A stretch of 64,000 nucleotides of DNA from Acholoe squamosa (GCA_949317995.1 OX439038.1:4730001-4794000); one strand, 5' to 3'. Counted from the first letter of the stretch, positions 1-10,866 are shown. The notes: a model not told the origin generated them from the sequence alone. Translations and numbers: made by a program.

Positions 1-1250
1 CATAATTAGACATCTGACAGGCTAAAAGATATGTAAACATGACCAATTGATGGAGCATATTGTCTGAATATCTTCATTTGTCCACATGGTCCATTTCACA
101 GGAAGCAGCATGTGCCATGTGGAAAATGATCAGGGTTTGTCTTTGTTTGTTGTGGCACAGGAGATTGTGCCACATTGAAATACTCTACTAAAAAATATGT
201 GTCAACCTAAAATAATCACCATTTAATATAGCATACTCATATTAAGATCTGGTAGCCCCAGTAAAGATTTCAATATTTTTATTTGAATCTGTTCCAGTCA
301 TGGGTATGGGGAATGAAAGTACCAGCAACATGACACAGGAGACTGTGCCACCCAGCCTGCAGACGCTGACCTTACATCAAGCATCAGTCCATATGTACCG
401 GAAGTGCTGATGCGCATGAGTGGGATCCCTGGCAGCAGTCAGAACTAGCTATAGCGGGTCCCCTGTACAGTTGTATAGGATATATACTTCCACCAGTCAG
501 TGCCAGTATATAGGATAGGATATAGTAGAAGAGGGAATAGAGGACTTTTGAAATATAGAGTAAGTATTGTACAGACATTGATAGCAGCAATACACACAGG
601 CTCCTTGTTGGATCCTTGTTATTATTAGATAGCTAAGACTGCATGCCTGTAGGATCAAAGACAGCAGCCAGTGGGTAGTGGTTCTATACTAGTGGTCTTG
701 TGCAGTAGGGGGACACACCACCAGACTACTACCAATATACCGTATTTCCTCAATTAAACGCCCTGGCTTAAAATTACTTTCAGGGACAGATTGACCAGGT
801 TTGCAATCAGGGCAGGCTTATAGTTGAGACAAACTTGTGTTAATTTTACTAAGAAATTTACCCTGCTCCCTTGACATATTGATGATTTTATTCCATCATA
901 TAAACAACTTTTTGGGAATCTCCTGAGGGCTATAAGCTCATATAACATGACTCAGTTATCATTTTGCAATTAATCTTTGGAAAACGACAATATTTCACTT
1001 AAAAGTCAAATAATGACTAAGTACACCACCAGTGCACCCCTCCCAATGCCACTACTCTGTGGGTGTACATACACAGTGCCTACAAACTATGGAGAAGGGG
1101 AAAGAGGGCCCCTTGACGCCTAGGAAGAGGATAGGGGAAAGAAATGTCTGACCTACCCTACCATATATTTTCTCAGCATATTAGCTGAAACACAAACCCC
1201 ATTCCCCCTTTTTGTCCTCGCTACTACCAGTACATTATATGTATACTATA
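1..1250. other. No gene seen; scattered repeat remnants
   Basis: I see no coding potential here beyond short random ORFs. Around 740-850 the sequence resembles the tail of a dispersed repeat (motif TACCGTATTTCCTCAATTAA, with CTTATAG downstream) that recurs in other parts of the window with TATAAG-type motifs. The remainder is ordinary AT-rich DNA. Confidence 0.5.
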
Positions 1251-1684
1251 CTGGGATAATGCCAGCATCTAGATTTTATCAGCCAATTTGGCGACTTTGT
1301 TCATACTTTGATTAGCCAAATTTCATGCGAGATAGCCAAATCACAATTTTCCAATTTCAATACTCATATATGGGCAATCTAGGAAAGTTAGAATTAGGGA
1401 ATAGTTGGCACGTTTTGATAAGAGGCACAGAAATTTCAATGCTTTCCTAGTTTGAAAAAAAGAACCTGTATGGTTGAACTCATGCAGTCCCCAAAGAGAG
1501 GGCAAAGAAGCCTAATCTAATGATGTATAAGATGGCCATATCCCCCCCCCAGCTCCCCCCACACACATTAGATGAATCTAGTACCCACAATTAGCCAATT
1601 TGGCGAATTTTGAGAGGATAGGATTAGCCAAAATGAACTTTGATTCACCTTTGGTGATTTGGCGAGTGGCTAGCATTATCCCAG
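1251..1684. mobile_element. MITE with CTGGGATAATGC termini
   Basis: The left end CTGGGATAATGCCAGC is matched at the right end by an inverted copy (GCTAGCATTATCCCAG). The interior is built of repeats of a TTAGCCAAATT / AGCCAATTTGGCGA motif in both orientations, so the two halves are loosely palindromic. TATA-like bases flank both ends and could be a short target duplication. No ORF is present, so this is a non-autonomous element; the superfamily is not determined. Confidence 0.6.
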
Positions 1685-2421
1685 CTATATACGATTACTG
1701 CCCCTCCAGGGTTTTACAATGACAGTATCCACAGACCTCAGCAGAGGCATAGGAAGCAGATATTCAGTGTGGGGGGGGGGGGGCAGCAGGGGCCCCACCA
1801 CGACCACCTTGAATCGCCGGTTCAAAGCCAGCTCAAACACAATGATGTGAATACATACCTATGCAGAATTTCTATAGAATATTCATTTTTGGCGAATTTT
1901 AGATCTGATTTGACGCTCAGGGCCTCATTTCCATATCCCATTACCAAATTAATTTAATTTGAGATGCAAAATTTTAGATTCTTGTCCAATTTGTTATTGG
2001 TGCGGACAAACTCAGGTCCCCCTCCTTTATGATTGAGGGGGACCAGCCTCCCCCCCTCCCCCCTCCCCCCCCCACGGCCCTGCCTGGAGTATACAGGAGG
2101 GCCAGGCCATATACAGTCAGGTGTACTGGTTGTGTACTTGCTGTAATAGTAGAGGGAATTACCATAGTCTACTACTACGACCTGACTAACAGTACACCAT
2201 ATATACTATATACTACTAGTACTATTCCTCCAGGGTGGTTGTATATGTACAATACCTACAAACACCTGGAGAGGGGAGGAGACACAGGAGGAGTGAGGAG
2301 GTACCAGCTGCTGGAGGAGGATTTAGTGCACCAGGTGTGTGGATAACATAGACTGGAGGAAGGATGAGAGATGATGAGAGGAAGATGAGGGATGAGTTGT
2401 AAGTCTATGTTAGCTCCTAGT

Positions 2422-2772
2422 CCCGGGGGGGGCACTGAGACTTGGTTTGGGTACCAACTGTGGTACCGACCCTGCAGAGCGGGGGCTGTCGATGCGTCGC
2501 TAAGGGGGAAAAAGAGGGGCTGTCAATTGAATTAGACTACAGGATCAGGGCCTTTTGATAGCTGCTATAAATCAAGATAGACTAAATATTGCATGAAATC
2601 ATCCCAGAGCTGTGAAACAACCCAAAAAGTGGGGCTGTTATCCGACTTACCTGAAAAAGGGGGGCTGTAAATTTTCAGCTGATTTTAAGGTGCTGTCGAA
2701 TGGCCAAAAAAGGGGGGTTGTAGTTTCGCAGTTGGCACCACCTATCAAAGAGTGACTGCCCCCCCCCCTGGG
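2422..2772. mobile_element. hAT-like MITE, copy A (CCCGGGGGGGGCACTGAG end)
   Basis: G-rich inverted ends (CCCGGGGGGGGCACTGAG on the left, a C-run ending CTGGG on the right) enclose a body with internal inverted motifs (GGTACCAACTGTGGTACC on the left, GTTTCGCAGTTGGCACCACC on the right). Flanks CTCCTAGT (2414-2421) and CTGCTAGT (2773-2780) match at 7 of 8 bases, as expected of an 8-bp hAT target duplication. A homologous copy lies at 36527-36926. No transposase is encoded. Confidence 0.65.
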
Positions 2773-2780
2773 CTGCTAGT

Positions 2781-4039
2781 AGTACTACCATGGGGGAGTA
2801 CTGTATTGGGTTTCTGGATGTTGAAGGAATACTAGTGGTCTGTCCAGTTAGGGTGTGAACCTGATATCGTAGTAAAGACATTGGAACTGTCATACATTCA
2901 TTGGTCCTTTAAGAACTACAAGAGGGTGCGGGTTGGTGAGGAGGAGAGGGATGACTGTAGCTAGTCTATGGTACCAGCTAGTGATAAATGTACCACAATT
3001 ACTGCCTGATGAAGGAGTAGATCGTTATGTGGCCACTTCTGATAGGAAGCTAATACATCTATCATAATCGTAAAGGGTCTTCCAGAAGGAAGGTATTCCA
3101 AAAAGATATCTTCATTTTGAATATTTTTATTGAAAAGATTTTGAATGATTATAATCTACACATGTAGTCCATTTAAAGCTGGGTTGGTTGGTCTATCATA
3201 TAGGATGGTGTCTAAATGTTGTAGGATCTATAAGGCCATCTGTGGTAATGAATTGATATCTTAAATTTATTTCCTATGTATTTAGATCTGTTGGACTAGA
3301 CTATTCGGCTTCCCTAGCCCACTTAAAAGGGTCGATGGCTCCTCTTTCCTCCCCCTGATGTGGGTGGTGCACATATCTGGGGAGGGGGGGGGGGTAGTAT
3401 TGCAGTGCTGTCTACAATCTTTGAATATATCTAATGACACTGTTATGAATAACTTTGTGGGATCATTAGATCATCATCATAGGTCTGGGGCTGGAGATTA
3501 ATTTTGAATTTCCTCCATGCTATTAGCTGTGTACAGTGGAGGTGTCAAACAGTTTGAGGCTACAGGGGACGATAGATGAGATAATAATGCCATCATGTTG
3601 GCAACGAAGGGATCATAACTGGCCTGTGTGTCACATGTCTATATACCATTTATCATAATGTTATTTAGATTTGAATATAGTCAAGAGTCAGTAGGACGAA
3701 ACTACTACATGTAATACCACAAAATATATAAACAGATCCTTAAAGTCTGTTGGGGTATCTAGGTGATCAATGATTATAGGCAAATCTATTGTCTGACAAA
3801 ATATAAATATATTCAGAATATTTTCTAAGTATAGGGGCACTACTGACAGAATATGATTATGTTTAGAGATCTAAACAAGTCTAGGGAGATAATTCACACA
3901 ATACAAATAAAGATTCAAACTGGGGCTTGAATAAGTCTAGGTAGGTAGACCACTGACCTACCCTAAGTTCATAAAAGACAGCCAGGTAGGTCTGGGGCCT
4001 CTCCGTTATACCTGTACAACACTCCACAATACCCTCTGG
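2781..4039. other. No gene seen; contains one SINE fragment
   Basis: No supportable coding sequence. The only recognisable item is the SINE 5' fragment at about 3305-3378. Otherwise this is AT-rich unique-looking DNA with short poly-G runs. Confidence 0.5.
3305..3378 (+). mobile_element. SINE 5' fragment (CTTCCCTAGCCC head)
   Basis: It carries the head GGCTTCCCTAGCCCACTTAA, the pyrimidine block CTCCTCTTTCCT and the GTGGTGCACATAT motif seen in the fuller copies at 36257-36351 and 58623-58798. It lacks the GCGTTAAAC...CTCACTCACTC tail, so it is 3'-incomplete. Confidence 0.55.
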
Positions 4040-4280
4040 TTAACCCTTTACGGGCTTCTGATGCATTAACGCATCATGCCCATAGGTCGTCATGATGCAT
4101 GAATGCAGTCCTTGTGAGTAACTCACTAGCACTGCAATCATGCATCATGACGACCCTATGGGACTGGTTCAGTCCCCGGAGGCTCGATATGATGCTCAAA
4201 TGAAGTGCTGGTGAGCAGTCTCACCAGTACTTCATTGGTGCATCATGACACTCCTGAACCAGTGGTCCTTCAAGGGTTAA
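4040..4280 (+). mobile_element. TPM palindromic MITE, full length
   Basis: A 241-bp element flanked by TTAA. It starts TTAACCCTTTACGGGC and ends TCCTTCAAGGGTTAA. Inside are hairpin 1 (CATGATGCATGAATGCAG arm, partly decayed) and hairpin 2 (CAAATGAAGTGCTGGTGAG paired with CTCACCAGTACTTCATTGG). The TTAA flanks and CCCTTT termini are typical of piggyBac-mobilised MITEs; assignment to that superfamily is inference because no transposase is seen. Confidence 0.75.
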
Positions 4281-4478
4281 ATGCATGTTGTTAAGGTTAA
4301 GTGTAGCAGAAGTAAGAAGCAGGTCAGAGGGTGGAAGTAAGGCTTGTAAGGTTAAACCCACCACTGTCCTGGGGATGCTCCCCTACTTCAGAAGTCTGTG
4401 GAAAGATGACATCAAATATGTATCTTAGGATGTTGGCATGATGTGAAAATATACCATTATGTTGGTGTCAGATTGATG

Positions 4479-4640
4479 GCGGATTTAGAAGGGGGCGCGG
4501 GGTGTGCGCCCGCACCCCCCCCCCTTTCCCTGTAATAAAGAGTTTACCTAACTTTTTTTTACCCTAGAATTTAGCCAAAATTAGGGACTAAATGAGGGGC
4601 GCACCCCCCCCCCCTTTCAAAATCCTGGATCCGACCCTGC
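4479..4640. mobile_element. MITE with GGGTCGGATCCAGG end, copy A
   Basis: The right end is GGATCCGACCCTGC; the left end GCGGATTTAGAAGGGGGCGC is a diverged inverted match. TGATG occurs directly at both flanks (4474-4478 and 4641-4645). Poly-C/poly-G runs with GCGC motifs border an AT-rich centre. A related copy is at 62458-62606 with what looks like an 8-bp duplication. Confidence 0.5.
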
Positions 4641-4645
4641 TGATG

Positions 4646-5925
4646 AATTATCTTTGGTTATGATGCAATAAGATTCTTAATCTTAACAGGAAGCAAAGAA
4701 AATTCAATTTATTTTGATATGGGTGTGTGGCTGAACCCCTGACAACCCTTACCCTTGCTAGGGCACTTGGTCACGGGTTTTTTCTTCAAAATCCTACCTT
4801 TGCTAGGGCACTTTTGACTCAATAATCCCAGATTTATTTCAAAATGTCTTAAATTTAAACTGATTGGGGAGAATTTGGTTCATGCTATTTCATGAAAACT
4901 GTGCTGCGTGTAAATCAGGGTATTTTGCTGAAAGTGACCCTTGCTAGGGACATTTGTGGCTGAACCAGGAGGCTTGCTAGGGACTTTTCCTTGAAAAAGT
5001 ACCCTTGCCAGCCACACATATGTGTATACATTGCATAGAGAGTGCCGCCCCCCCCCCTCCGCGCTTTTCGAGAGCACCCTGAATCAAAATAGGAATTGGA
5101 CTGCACCGTATTATCAGTGTAAAGGTTCTTCATGGGAACTCAACTAATACTTTCATGTCAAAAGGGTCTGGGAAGGAAGTTGTACATGTATCATACATGT
5201 ATCATAGACCATGCCCAGTGTCCTGTTGTGGGACCAGCTGGGTTCAACAGGGCCCCTTCTGTGGGCCCAGCAGGAGCCCAGCTGGGCTGACACAGTTTCA
5301 GAGTGCACTCACCAAGTTTTCTGGGTCTGGGCCCAGTGGGGGCTGATTATTGTACTGGGACTGACTGCCCAGGTGATATATGGCATAATTACAGGTTACA
5401 AACCCATTAAGATGCCAGCAGCTGATGTCTCAATAGGTAGACATCTAGGTGTAGTATGGAGAGATTCTTATGTGGACCACACATCGTATTCCTCCCCCTT
5501 ACTGAAAACACAGCCATAATGGAGTAGGCCTTTTAAGCACAAGGTGGTTGGGGATCGGTGGGTTGGAGGGGCACATTTAAATCCATCTTAGACAAAAAGA
5601 ATTCACCCCTTTTGGGCTATAAAAACCCACGTGCTACTAATAAAAGGGGGACAGAATATTTTCAGTACATGCATGGTGTGGTGACGATTATTAAGTATAT
5701 AGGGGTGAACAGGGATGTGTGCTGTCTATAATATGTGTGTCTGGTGGGGGAAGGTAGCCTTGTCTGGGTCAGGGGATCCAAGGCCATGTGGATCCCAATA
5801 CACCTCTTGCCCCCTCAAACAATTTGTTTTGTCACTTTTCATGTTTGAATTGTGCAGTTTTGGAATAAGAAACTGCTACAGAATCTTCCATGGTAATAAC
5901 TAGCCAGAAAGGTTTACTTCTACAA
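4646..5925. other. No gene seen; GGGCCCA/CCAGCTGGG-rich patch
   Basis: No coding region is supported. At about 5225-5345 short palindromic words (CCAGCTGGG, GGGCCC, AGCCCAGCTGGGCTGACAC) are repeated in both orientations, suggesting a decayed foldback repeat. ORFs across it change frame without any domain. The (TA)n next to it belongs to the 3' end of the LINE. Confidence 0.45.
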
Positions 5926-5946
5926 GTATTTATATATATATATATG

Positions 5947-5952
5947 TTTATT
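5947..5952 (-). promoter_or_regulatory. AATAAA polyadenylation signal of the LINE
   Basis: The plus strand reads TTTATT, giving AATAAA on the LINE strand about 300 nt after the ORF2 stop and immediately before the (TA)n tail. This is where the 3' end of a retrotransposed transcript would be expected. Confidence 0.55.
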
Positions 5953-6251
5953 CAGTTTTGATTGTACATAGGATAGGCTATGCACCCTTAGGTCATGCCT
6001 GTTTTTCATCCAGTGGACAATAAATGTCTCTAAATCCAGATATTTCTTTAGTTGAAGTACAATAACATGTGTTAAATATAGATCACTAGTTGTTAGTAAC
6101 TTCTTTGCACAATTTAAATGGTGTTTGATGGCCTGTACCATAAATAAATGTGGTTAGTAAACGAAAGATCATGAGTTCAGTAGGTTTATTATCTATTCCA
6201 CTTTAGAATTTGTTTTGGTGGTGTAAAGTATGTGGAGAATTATTATAGTAT

Positions 6252-9032
6252 TTATGGAGGCTGGATATCATCCAGCTCCCTAAGTGTCTTATCATACATC
6301 ACTCTCAGCCTATCACCAAACCTTGAATATTCTTCAATTTCTCTGTATTCATTTCCAAGGGAATTCCACAATGCAGCACATTTATATTCTACTCCTTTTT
6401 GAACTTTGACTCTGCGGGTAAAGAAGGTTTTTAACAGCCTGTTATCATGTGCTCGTGTACAAAGTTGTCTATTGTCCACATAGTTTTTATCCAGACTTCT
6501 TTTAAATGCAAATTTTAGAAAGTGTTGTTCCCTTCTTAACCAGAGTGGTAATACCTTGTATTTTTGATGTAATTGTAATTTGTCTAAGAAGGGAGGGGAT
6601 CTGTTGCAGATGCGTAGGCATCTGTTTAAATGTAGTTGCATTTCATCAAGTTTGCATTTTGGGGCTGCACTATAGATGATATCACCATAATCAATGTATG
6701 GGATTATCATTTTTGTTACAACGTCTAGGGCTGCTTTTTCTGTAAGTTGCTTTCTTACTTTACGTAACAAGTAAATCTTGTGAGATACATTTTTAGACAA
6801 GACTTGCATGTGTTTATTGAAAGTTAACTGACTATCCAGCGTAACACCTAGATATTTGTACGTGGGGACGTATTTAATTTCTTGGTTTTGAACCTGCAAA
6901 TTGATTTTTGGATGTTTATTGAGCATTGTCTTGGTACCGAATGTCATTAGTTTAGTTTTACCAATATTCAGTGAAAGTTTATTTGCCTCACACCATCTTA
7001 CTAAGTTAAATGTGTCATTTGTGATGTGTTGAATAATCTCAGGAGTTTGTTCTTTATAGGATATAAAAATAGCAGTGTCATCCGCATAGTGCTGTGCCTT
7101 CATGTGGTTTAGACAGGAAGCAAGATCGTTTATATAAATGATAAAAAGTAAGGGCCCTAACGTGGAACCTTGGGGTACCCCATGAGAAATTTTATGTGGT
7201 TCTGATGTGGTGTTATTGGCTCTAGTACATTGGGTTCTGTTTGTAAGATAGGATTCTAATAGTTTTTTTGCATTTTGGCTGAGACCAATTTTTTCTAGTT
7301 TTTTTAACATGATTTTATGATCTAGAGTGTCAAATGCTTTCCGAAAATCAATAAATATACAGGATGTCACAGAGTTTTTATTTAATGCTTTGTAAATGTG
7401 ATCAGTGAATTTTGCAAGACTGTGGACAGTGGAACGCTCTTCTCTAAAACCATTTTGATCCTCTGTTAATATATCATTATCTTTTAGATGTGTAGACAAT
7501 TGAGTATGCAATATTTTTTCAGTAAGCTTTGAGGGGAGTGGAAGGATGGAGATAGGTCTATAATTATTGACTTGAGTCTTATCACCTTCTTTAGGGATAG
7601 GAGTTACTGTAGCATTTTTCCATAAATCAGGGAAGCTTGACTTTTTGATAGTGTTGTCAATGATGTGCTTAAAGTGAAGTGGAAGCGTAGTTAGTGCATC
7701 TTTTAACACTGTAGTAGATATGTATGGTATGCCAGAGGGTTTATTTATATTTATATTTTTTATGACCTTGACCGTTTGATTATGATCCACTTGTACCCCT
7801 TCGGAATCAGTAATATTAATGTTTGCTACATTGGATTTGGGGTTAATAACATTGTTAATTTCTTTCCAATATTGTCGGGGGTTTTCAAGGCTTGCATTGA
7901 TTTTGTTTTTATGGAATGCATTTTTTGCTGTGCGGTTTAATGCTTTTGAGCGCCTCTTAAGAAATTCTGCAATCCTCATGTCATCAATATTTTTTGTTTT
8001 CCTGGCATGTTTCATGGCAATGTTCTTTTCATTTATAAGATCCAATAGTTCCCTTGTAATCCATGGTTTTTTGGATTGTTTAAAATTTGACTGTCTAATT
8101 GGGCATGTAATGTTCAGTAGAAATTCAACCTGATTAATAAAAAGTTGCCAGGCTTCCTCTGGGTCCTCTGAGTCCCAGAAGGCATTCCAATCACTATTTT
8201 TAAGACCAAGTACGAAGTTCTCCTTTACATAATGCTTATATGAGCGACCATAAAATGATAACTTTTCTTTAGGGGGGGGAATATATTTTCTCGTGATGTA
8301 TACTGGTTCATGATCACTAATATTAATAAAACAATTTCCGCAACTTTTGATGTGGTCTGAATTGGTGGATATTAGGTCCAGAAGTGAAAATTCGTAGTTT
8401 GGATTAAAATAGGTTGGTTTTTTGATTATCTGTTTTATTCCGAGAAAATTAAAAAGGTGTGTGAGTGCCTTGACTTGTGGATCATTTCTATGTAGCATGT
8501 TGGTATTCATGTCACCCATAATGAAAACCTCATTGTCCTTTAAAGGGCCCAGGTTTCTCATTGCTTTTGATAATGTCTCACTAAAGTTATGAAAGTTTCC
8601 ATCGGGAGGTCTGTATACTGAAGCAATTACAACAGGTTTCAGGTTTGGTTTTGAAAGTGTGGCCCACATAATTTCAATGTCAGCATTGCTGGTATTCAAG
8701 TGAGAGACATTTGTCTCTGATACTGTCACACTCTCATGCACAAAAATGGCCACACCACCCCCTTTTTTAATTTTGCCATTTTCAATACGCTGTCTATCCA
8801 ACCTTAATAGATGATAGTGGTCGATTGCAACTTGGTTTGATTGTAATTTTTCACTCAGCCAGGTCTCTGAGATGGTTAAGCAGTGAAGACCATTGTCTTC
8901 CATAGCTAGTCTCAGGTCACTTATATTGGCTGGGAGACTATGAGCATTCCAATGTGCCATGTGTAGGCCCTTGGACAAGAACACAAAATTATCCGACATC
9001 AAAGGCTTGGCTGGTGAGAGGATGTACAGCAT
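6252..9032 (-). CDS. LINE ORF2: APE endonuclease + reverse transcriptase (926 aa)
   Basis: The product nicks target DNA and copies the element RNA by target-primed reverse transcription. Endonuclease domain, about residues 24-245: HWNAHS (Asn29), ISETW (Glu56), VYRPPD (Tyr140), GDMNTN (Asp174, Asn176) and ISDHEP (Asp240-His241) are the expected APE catalytic motifs. Reverse transcriptase, about 470-740: NYRPIS, QNGFR, IDFRKAFD (Asp562), GVPQGSTLGPLLF, HYADD (Asp651/652), GKTKLM and YKYLGV. The C-terminal region with ALWNSLG is usual for CR1/jockey-type elements. The first ATG is used; a TAA lies in frame shortly upstream. Around residues 412-424 the segment normally joining the endonuclease linker to the INKPSG block looks short, so an in-frame deletion is possible. 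The frame is uninterrupted for 926 codons. Confidence 0.9.
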   Translation of the reverse strand: MLYILSPAKPLMSDNFVFLSKGLHMAHWNAHSLPANISDLRLAMEDNGLHCLTISETWLSEKLQSNQVAIDHYHLLRLDRQRIENGKIKKGGGVAIFVHESVTVSETNVSHLNTSNADIEIMWATLSKPNLKPVVIASVYRPPDGNFHNFSETLSKAMRNLGPLKDNEVFIMGDMNTNMLHRNDPQVKALTHLFNFLGIKQIIKKPTYFNPNYEFSLLDLISTNSDHIKSCGNCFINISDHEPVYITRKYIPPPKEKLSFYGRSYKHYVKENFVLGLKNSDWNAFWDSEDPEEAWQLFINQVEFLLNITCPIRQSNFKQSKKPWITRELLDLINEKNIAMKHARKTKNIDDMRIAEFLKRRSKALNRTAKNAFHKNKINASLENPRQYWKEINNVINPKSNVANINITDSEGVQVDHNQTVKVIKNININKPSGIPYISTTVLKDALTTLPLHFKHIIDNTIKKSSFPDLWKNATVTPIPKEGDKTQVNNYRPISILPLPSKLTEKILHTQLSTHLKDNDILTEDQNGFREERSTVHSLAKFTDHIYKALNKNSVTSCIFIDFRKAFDTLDHKIMLKKLEKIGLSQNAKKLLESYLTNRTQCTRANNTTSEPHKISHGVPQGSTLGPLLFIIYINDLASCLNHMKAQHYADDTAIFISYKEQTPEIIQHITNDTFNLVRWCEANKLSLNIGKTKLMTFGTKTMLNKHPKINLQVQNQEIKYVPTYKYLGVTLDSQLTFNKHMQVLSKNVSHKIYLLRKVRKQLTEKAALDVVTKMIIPYIDYGDIIYSAAPKCKLDEMQLHLNRCLRICNRSPPFLDKLQLHQKYKVLPLWLRREQHFLKFAFKRSLDKNYVDNRQLCTRAHDNRLLKTFFTRRVKVQKGVEYKCAALWNSLGNEYREIEEYSRFGDRLRVMYDKTLRELDDIQPP

Positions 9033-9219
9033 ACAATGTAAATGAATAATTCTCCACAGTTAATATTATTTCATGATCATCAACCCCACACTTCATGTGG
9101 GAGCGGTTACATAATTTAATCTGATGTTTGGTTTTCCCGAATAAACTCAGCACAAGCATTGGCATTCTATGCTGCTTGAGGAGCATGATTTTGTGGTGAG
9201 TTTTGTCAGGGAGATGCAC
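8989..9219 (-). CDS. Possible upstream exon or frameshifted start of ORF2
   Basis: An open frame of 76 codons overlaps the first 44 bases of ORF2 in another frame. It contains CNRSHMKCGVDDHE, a Cys/His-spaced stretch that does not match a zinc knuckle I know. It has no ATG at its left end (the nominal start is GTG), and a plausible splice acceptor (TTATTTTTTTGG...CCTAG) sits just upstream at about 9230. It may be a relic of a longer ORF2 N-terminus, an exon, or chance. Confidence 0.2.
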   Translation of the reverse strand: MHLPDKTHHKIMLLKQHRMPMLVLSLFGKTKHQIKLCNRSHMKCGVDDHEIILTVENYSFTLYAVHPLTSQAFDVG

Positions 9220-10176
9220 AATTCTAGGATTTTAACCAAAAAAATAATAGATAAGAAGGTCCTACCGTAGTCTTGTTAAATGAGATGGTTTTGTTAACAG
9301 GATGAGCAGAGTTGGGGGATAGCGCATCTATTTGTTGGAAATACAGTTCATCAGAAGGGTATGTGGTAGTTCCAGCGCTACTTGTGAGGAAGTAATCCCC
9401 GTCTTAAAAGTAAGAGTTAGAGATTAGTCATGAATATGCATATACATCATATAGAAAACTGCAAGAAAAAACATAGATTATATACATGAAACTAAATTGT
9501 ATGTGGTTCTATGATGCTTAATAAATGTCTAAACTTAAATAAAGGTGTAGTAATAATATCTCAGAGCTACTTATAGAGTTTCTCTACCAATGTTATGTCG
9601 ATATACATAAATTGCAAATACATATCTACAACCAATGCATATTTAATTTTACTTGACGAATGATATCTGTATGTTGCTTAATATATATCTAAACTTAAAT
9701 AATGGTGCCGTAATAATACCTCATGGCTACTTATTGAGTTTCTTTACCAGTATTATGTCGATATACATAAATTGCAAATAGATATCTACAGCCAATGCAT
9801 ATTTGATTCTACTTAGTGAATAATATATTCAGGCTGGTTATACTTCATTTTAAGTAGATGGTAGATGTTATTAAGTTATATACTATACTATATTTTGCAC
9901 TGTAAATTCAGTCAGTTCATAAGTATAGACCGTGTAGCGCTGTCTTCATTCAGTTTATGAGTATAGCCTACATGTTTTATTGCTTATAAAACTGATAGGG
10001 GCAATTTAGAGCACAGTATAGCAATGAAGTTCTCATGCCATTGCATGTTACTACTCTTGCTATATTGTTATTGAGTCATTCTAAATGTGACTCCTATAAG
10101 ATGTATACGTTCTTGGGGGGGGAGGTATAGACAAATATTATCAATTTACAGTTGTCATTAATAATTGTAGGTTTGC
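9033..10176 (-). other. Non-coding stretch between SGNH ORF and ORF2 of the LINE
   Basis: About 1.14 kb without a convincing ORF separates the SGNH stop from ORF2. It is AT-rich and holds the 160-bp direct duplication. Such a long inter-ORF gap is unusual for a LINE. It could be a later insertion, an intron-like segment, or a regulatory spacer for ORF2 expression. Confidence 0.4.
9511..9830. repeat. 160-bp direct tandem duplication inside the LINE
   Basis: Copy 1 (9511-9670) and copy 2 (9671-9830) are about 85-90% identical by eye, sharing for example TTATGTCGATATACATAAAT. It lies wholly within the gap between the SGNH ORF and ORF2. Confidence 0.8.
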
Positions 10177-10866
10177 CTAATTCCAGGGCACAAAGTCATA
10201 AAACTGTTCAAGTTTTGTTTTGTTGGTCTTGAGGCTTTGAAGGATTTCACGAGCCCAGATGTCCTTCCACTTAGGAAGTAGGTGTATACCATCATAGTAT
10301 CGGTTGTACTTGTGTCTGCGCTTTCCATGTACAATTGGGTGCACTGTTGACTGTAGCCAAGGGCCAACCAAAGGGCAGTTGAAGTAGGGATTGTCTCCAT
10401 TATTCAAACAGACCAGCATCTGGTTTATTAATGGAATGGATTGATCAATTACCTCTTGATGCTCAGGAAAAAGGCCCTCTGTATGGTTAAACTTGTTTAT
10501 GGACATACCTGTAAGTTGGCCATACACCACGTCATAATTCAGGTCAAGAAGTACATCCTTTACCATAGTGTACCTGTCTGTCATGCAATTAAGCAGGCTG
10601 CCTACCGAATCATATCTGGGAGTGACCTTACCATTTGCATGTATTTCAGTGAGATTATTAATTCCACCAATAATTACTACTAGGTGGTAATTGTCAAGTG
10701 GTAGCTCCAGAAGTGTTTTCTCCAGTATGTCATTTAACTTAGCCCCCGATTCATTAAGAACTTTAACCTGCATATTCAGTTCTTCATTTTGGATTAAAGT
10801 GGATAGCCTCCCCTCCATGCCAGCCCCTCTGCTGTCCATAGGAATTAATGCCTTAAATGGTGTCAT
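10177..10866 (-). CDS. SGNH-hydrolase-like protein of the LINE (229 aa)
   Basis: The protein shows the SGNH/GDSL esterase blocks in order: block I as IPMDSRG (nucleophile Ser12), a Gly at 41 in ESGAKLND, block III as GGINN (Gly68, Asn70), and block V as DGIHL (Asp192, His195). Length, about 230 aa, fits a single SGNH domain. The Gly of the usual GDS is Met here. Esterase-like domains are known in ORF1 proteins of CR1-type LINEs; here the domain is a separate ORF about 100 bp downstream of ORF1. The substrate is unknown. The frame is also open about 30 bases upstream of the ATG, to a TAG. No signal peptide or membrane segment is evident. Confidence 0.7.
   Translation of the reverse strand: MTPFKALIPMDSRGAGMEGRLSTLIQNEELNMQVKVLNESGAKLNDILEKTLLELPLDNYHLVVIIGGINNLTEIHANGKVTPRYDSVGSLLNCMTDRYTMVKDVLLDLNYDVVYGQLTGMSINKFNHTEGLFPEHQEVIDQSIPLINQMLVCLNNGDNPYFNCPLVGPWLQSTVHPIVHGKRRHKYNRYYDGIHLLPKWKDIWAREILQSLKTNKTKLEQFYDFVPWN

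Noticed and set aside
5155..5519. ORF with hydrophobic C-terminal stretch
   Set aside because: It crosses a GGGCCC/CCAGCTGGG-rich foldback, two overlapping frames are equally open, and no family is recognisable.
7819..8133. Plus-strand hydrophobic ORF
   Set aside because: Antisense shadow of LINE ORF2; the same applies to the plus-strand ORFs across 11070-12311.
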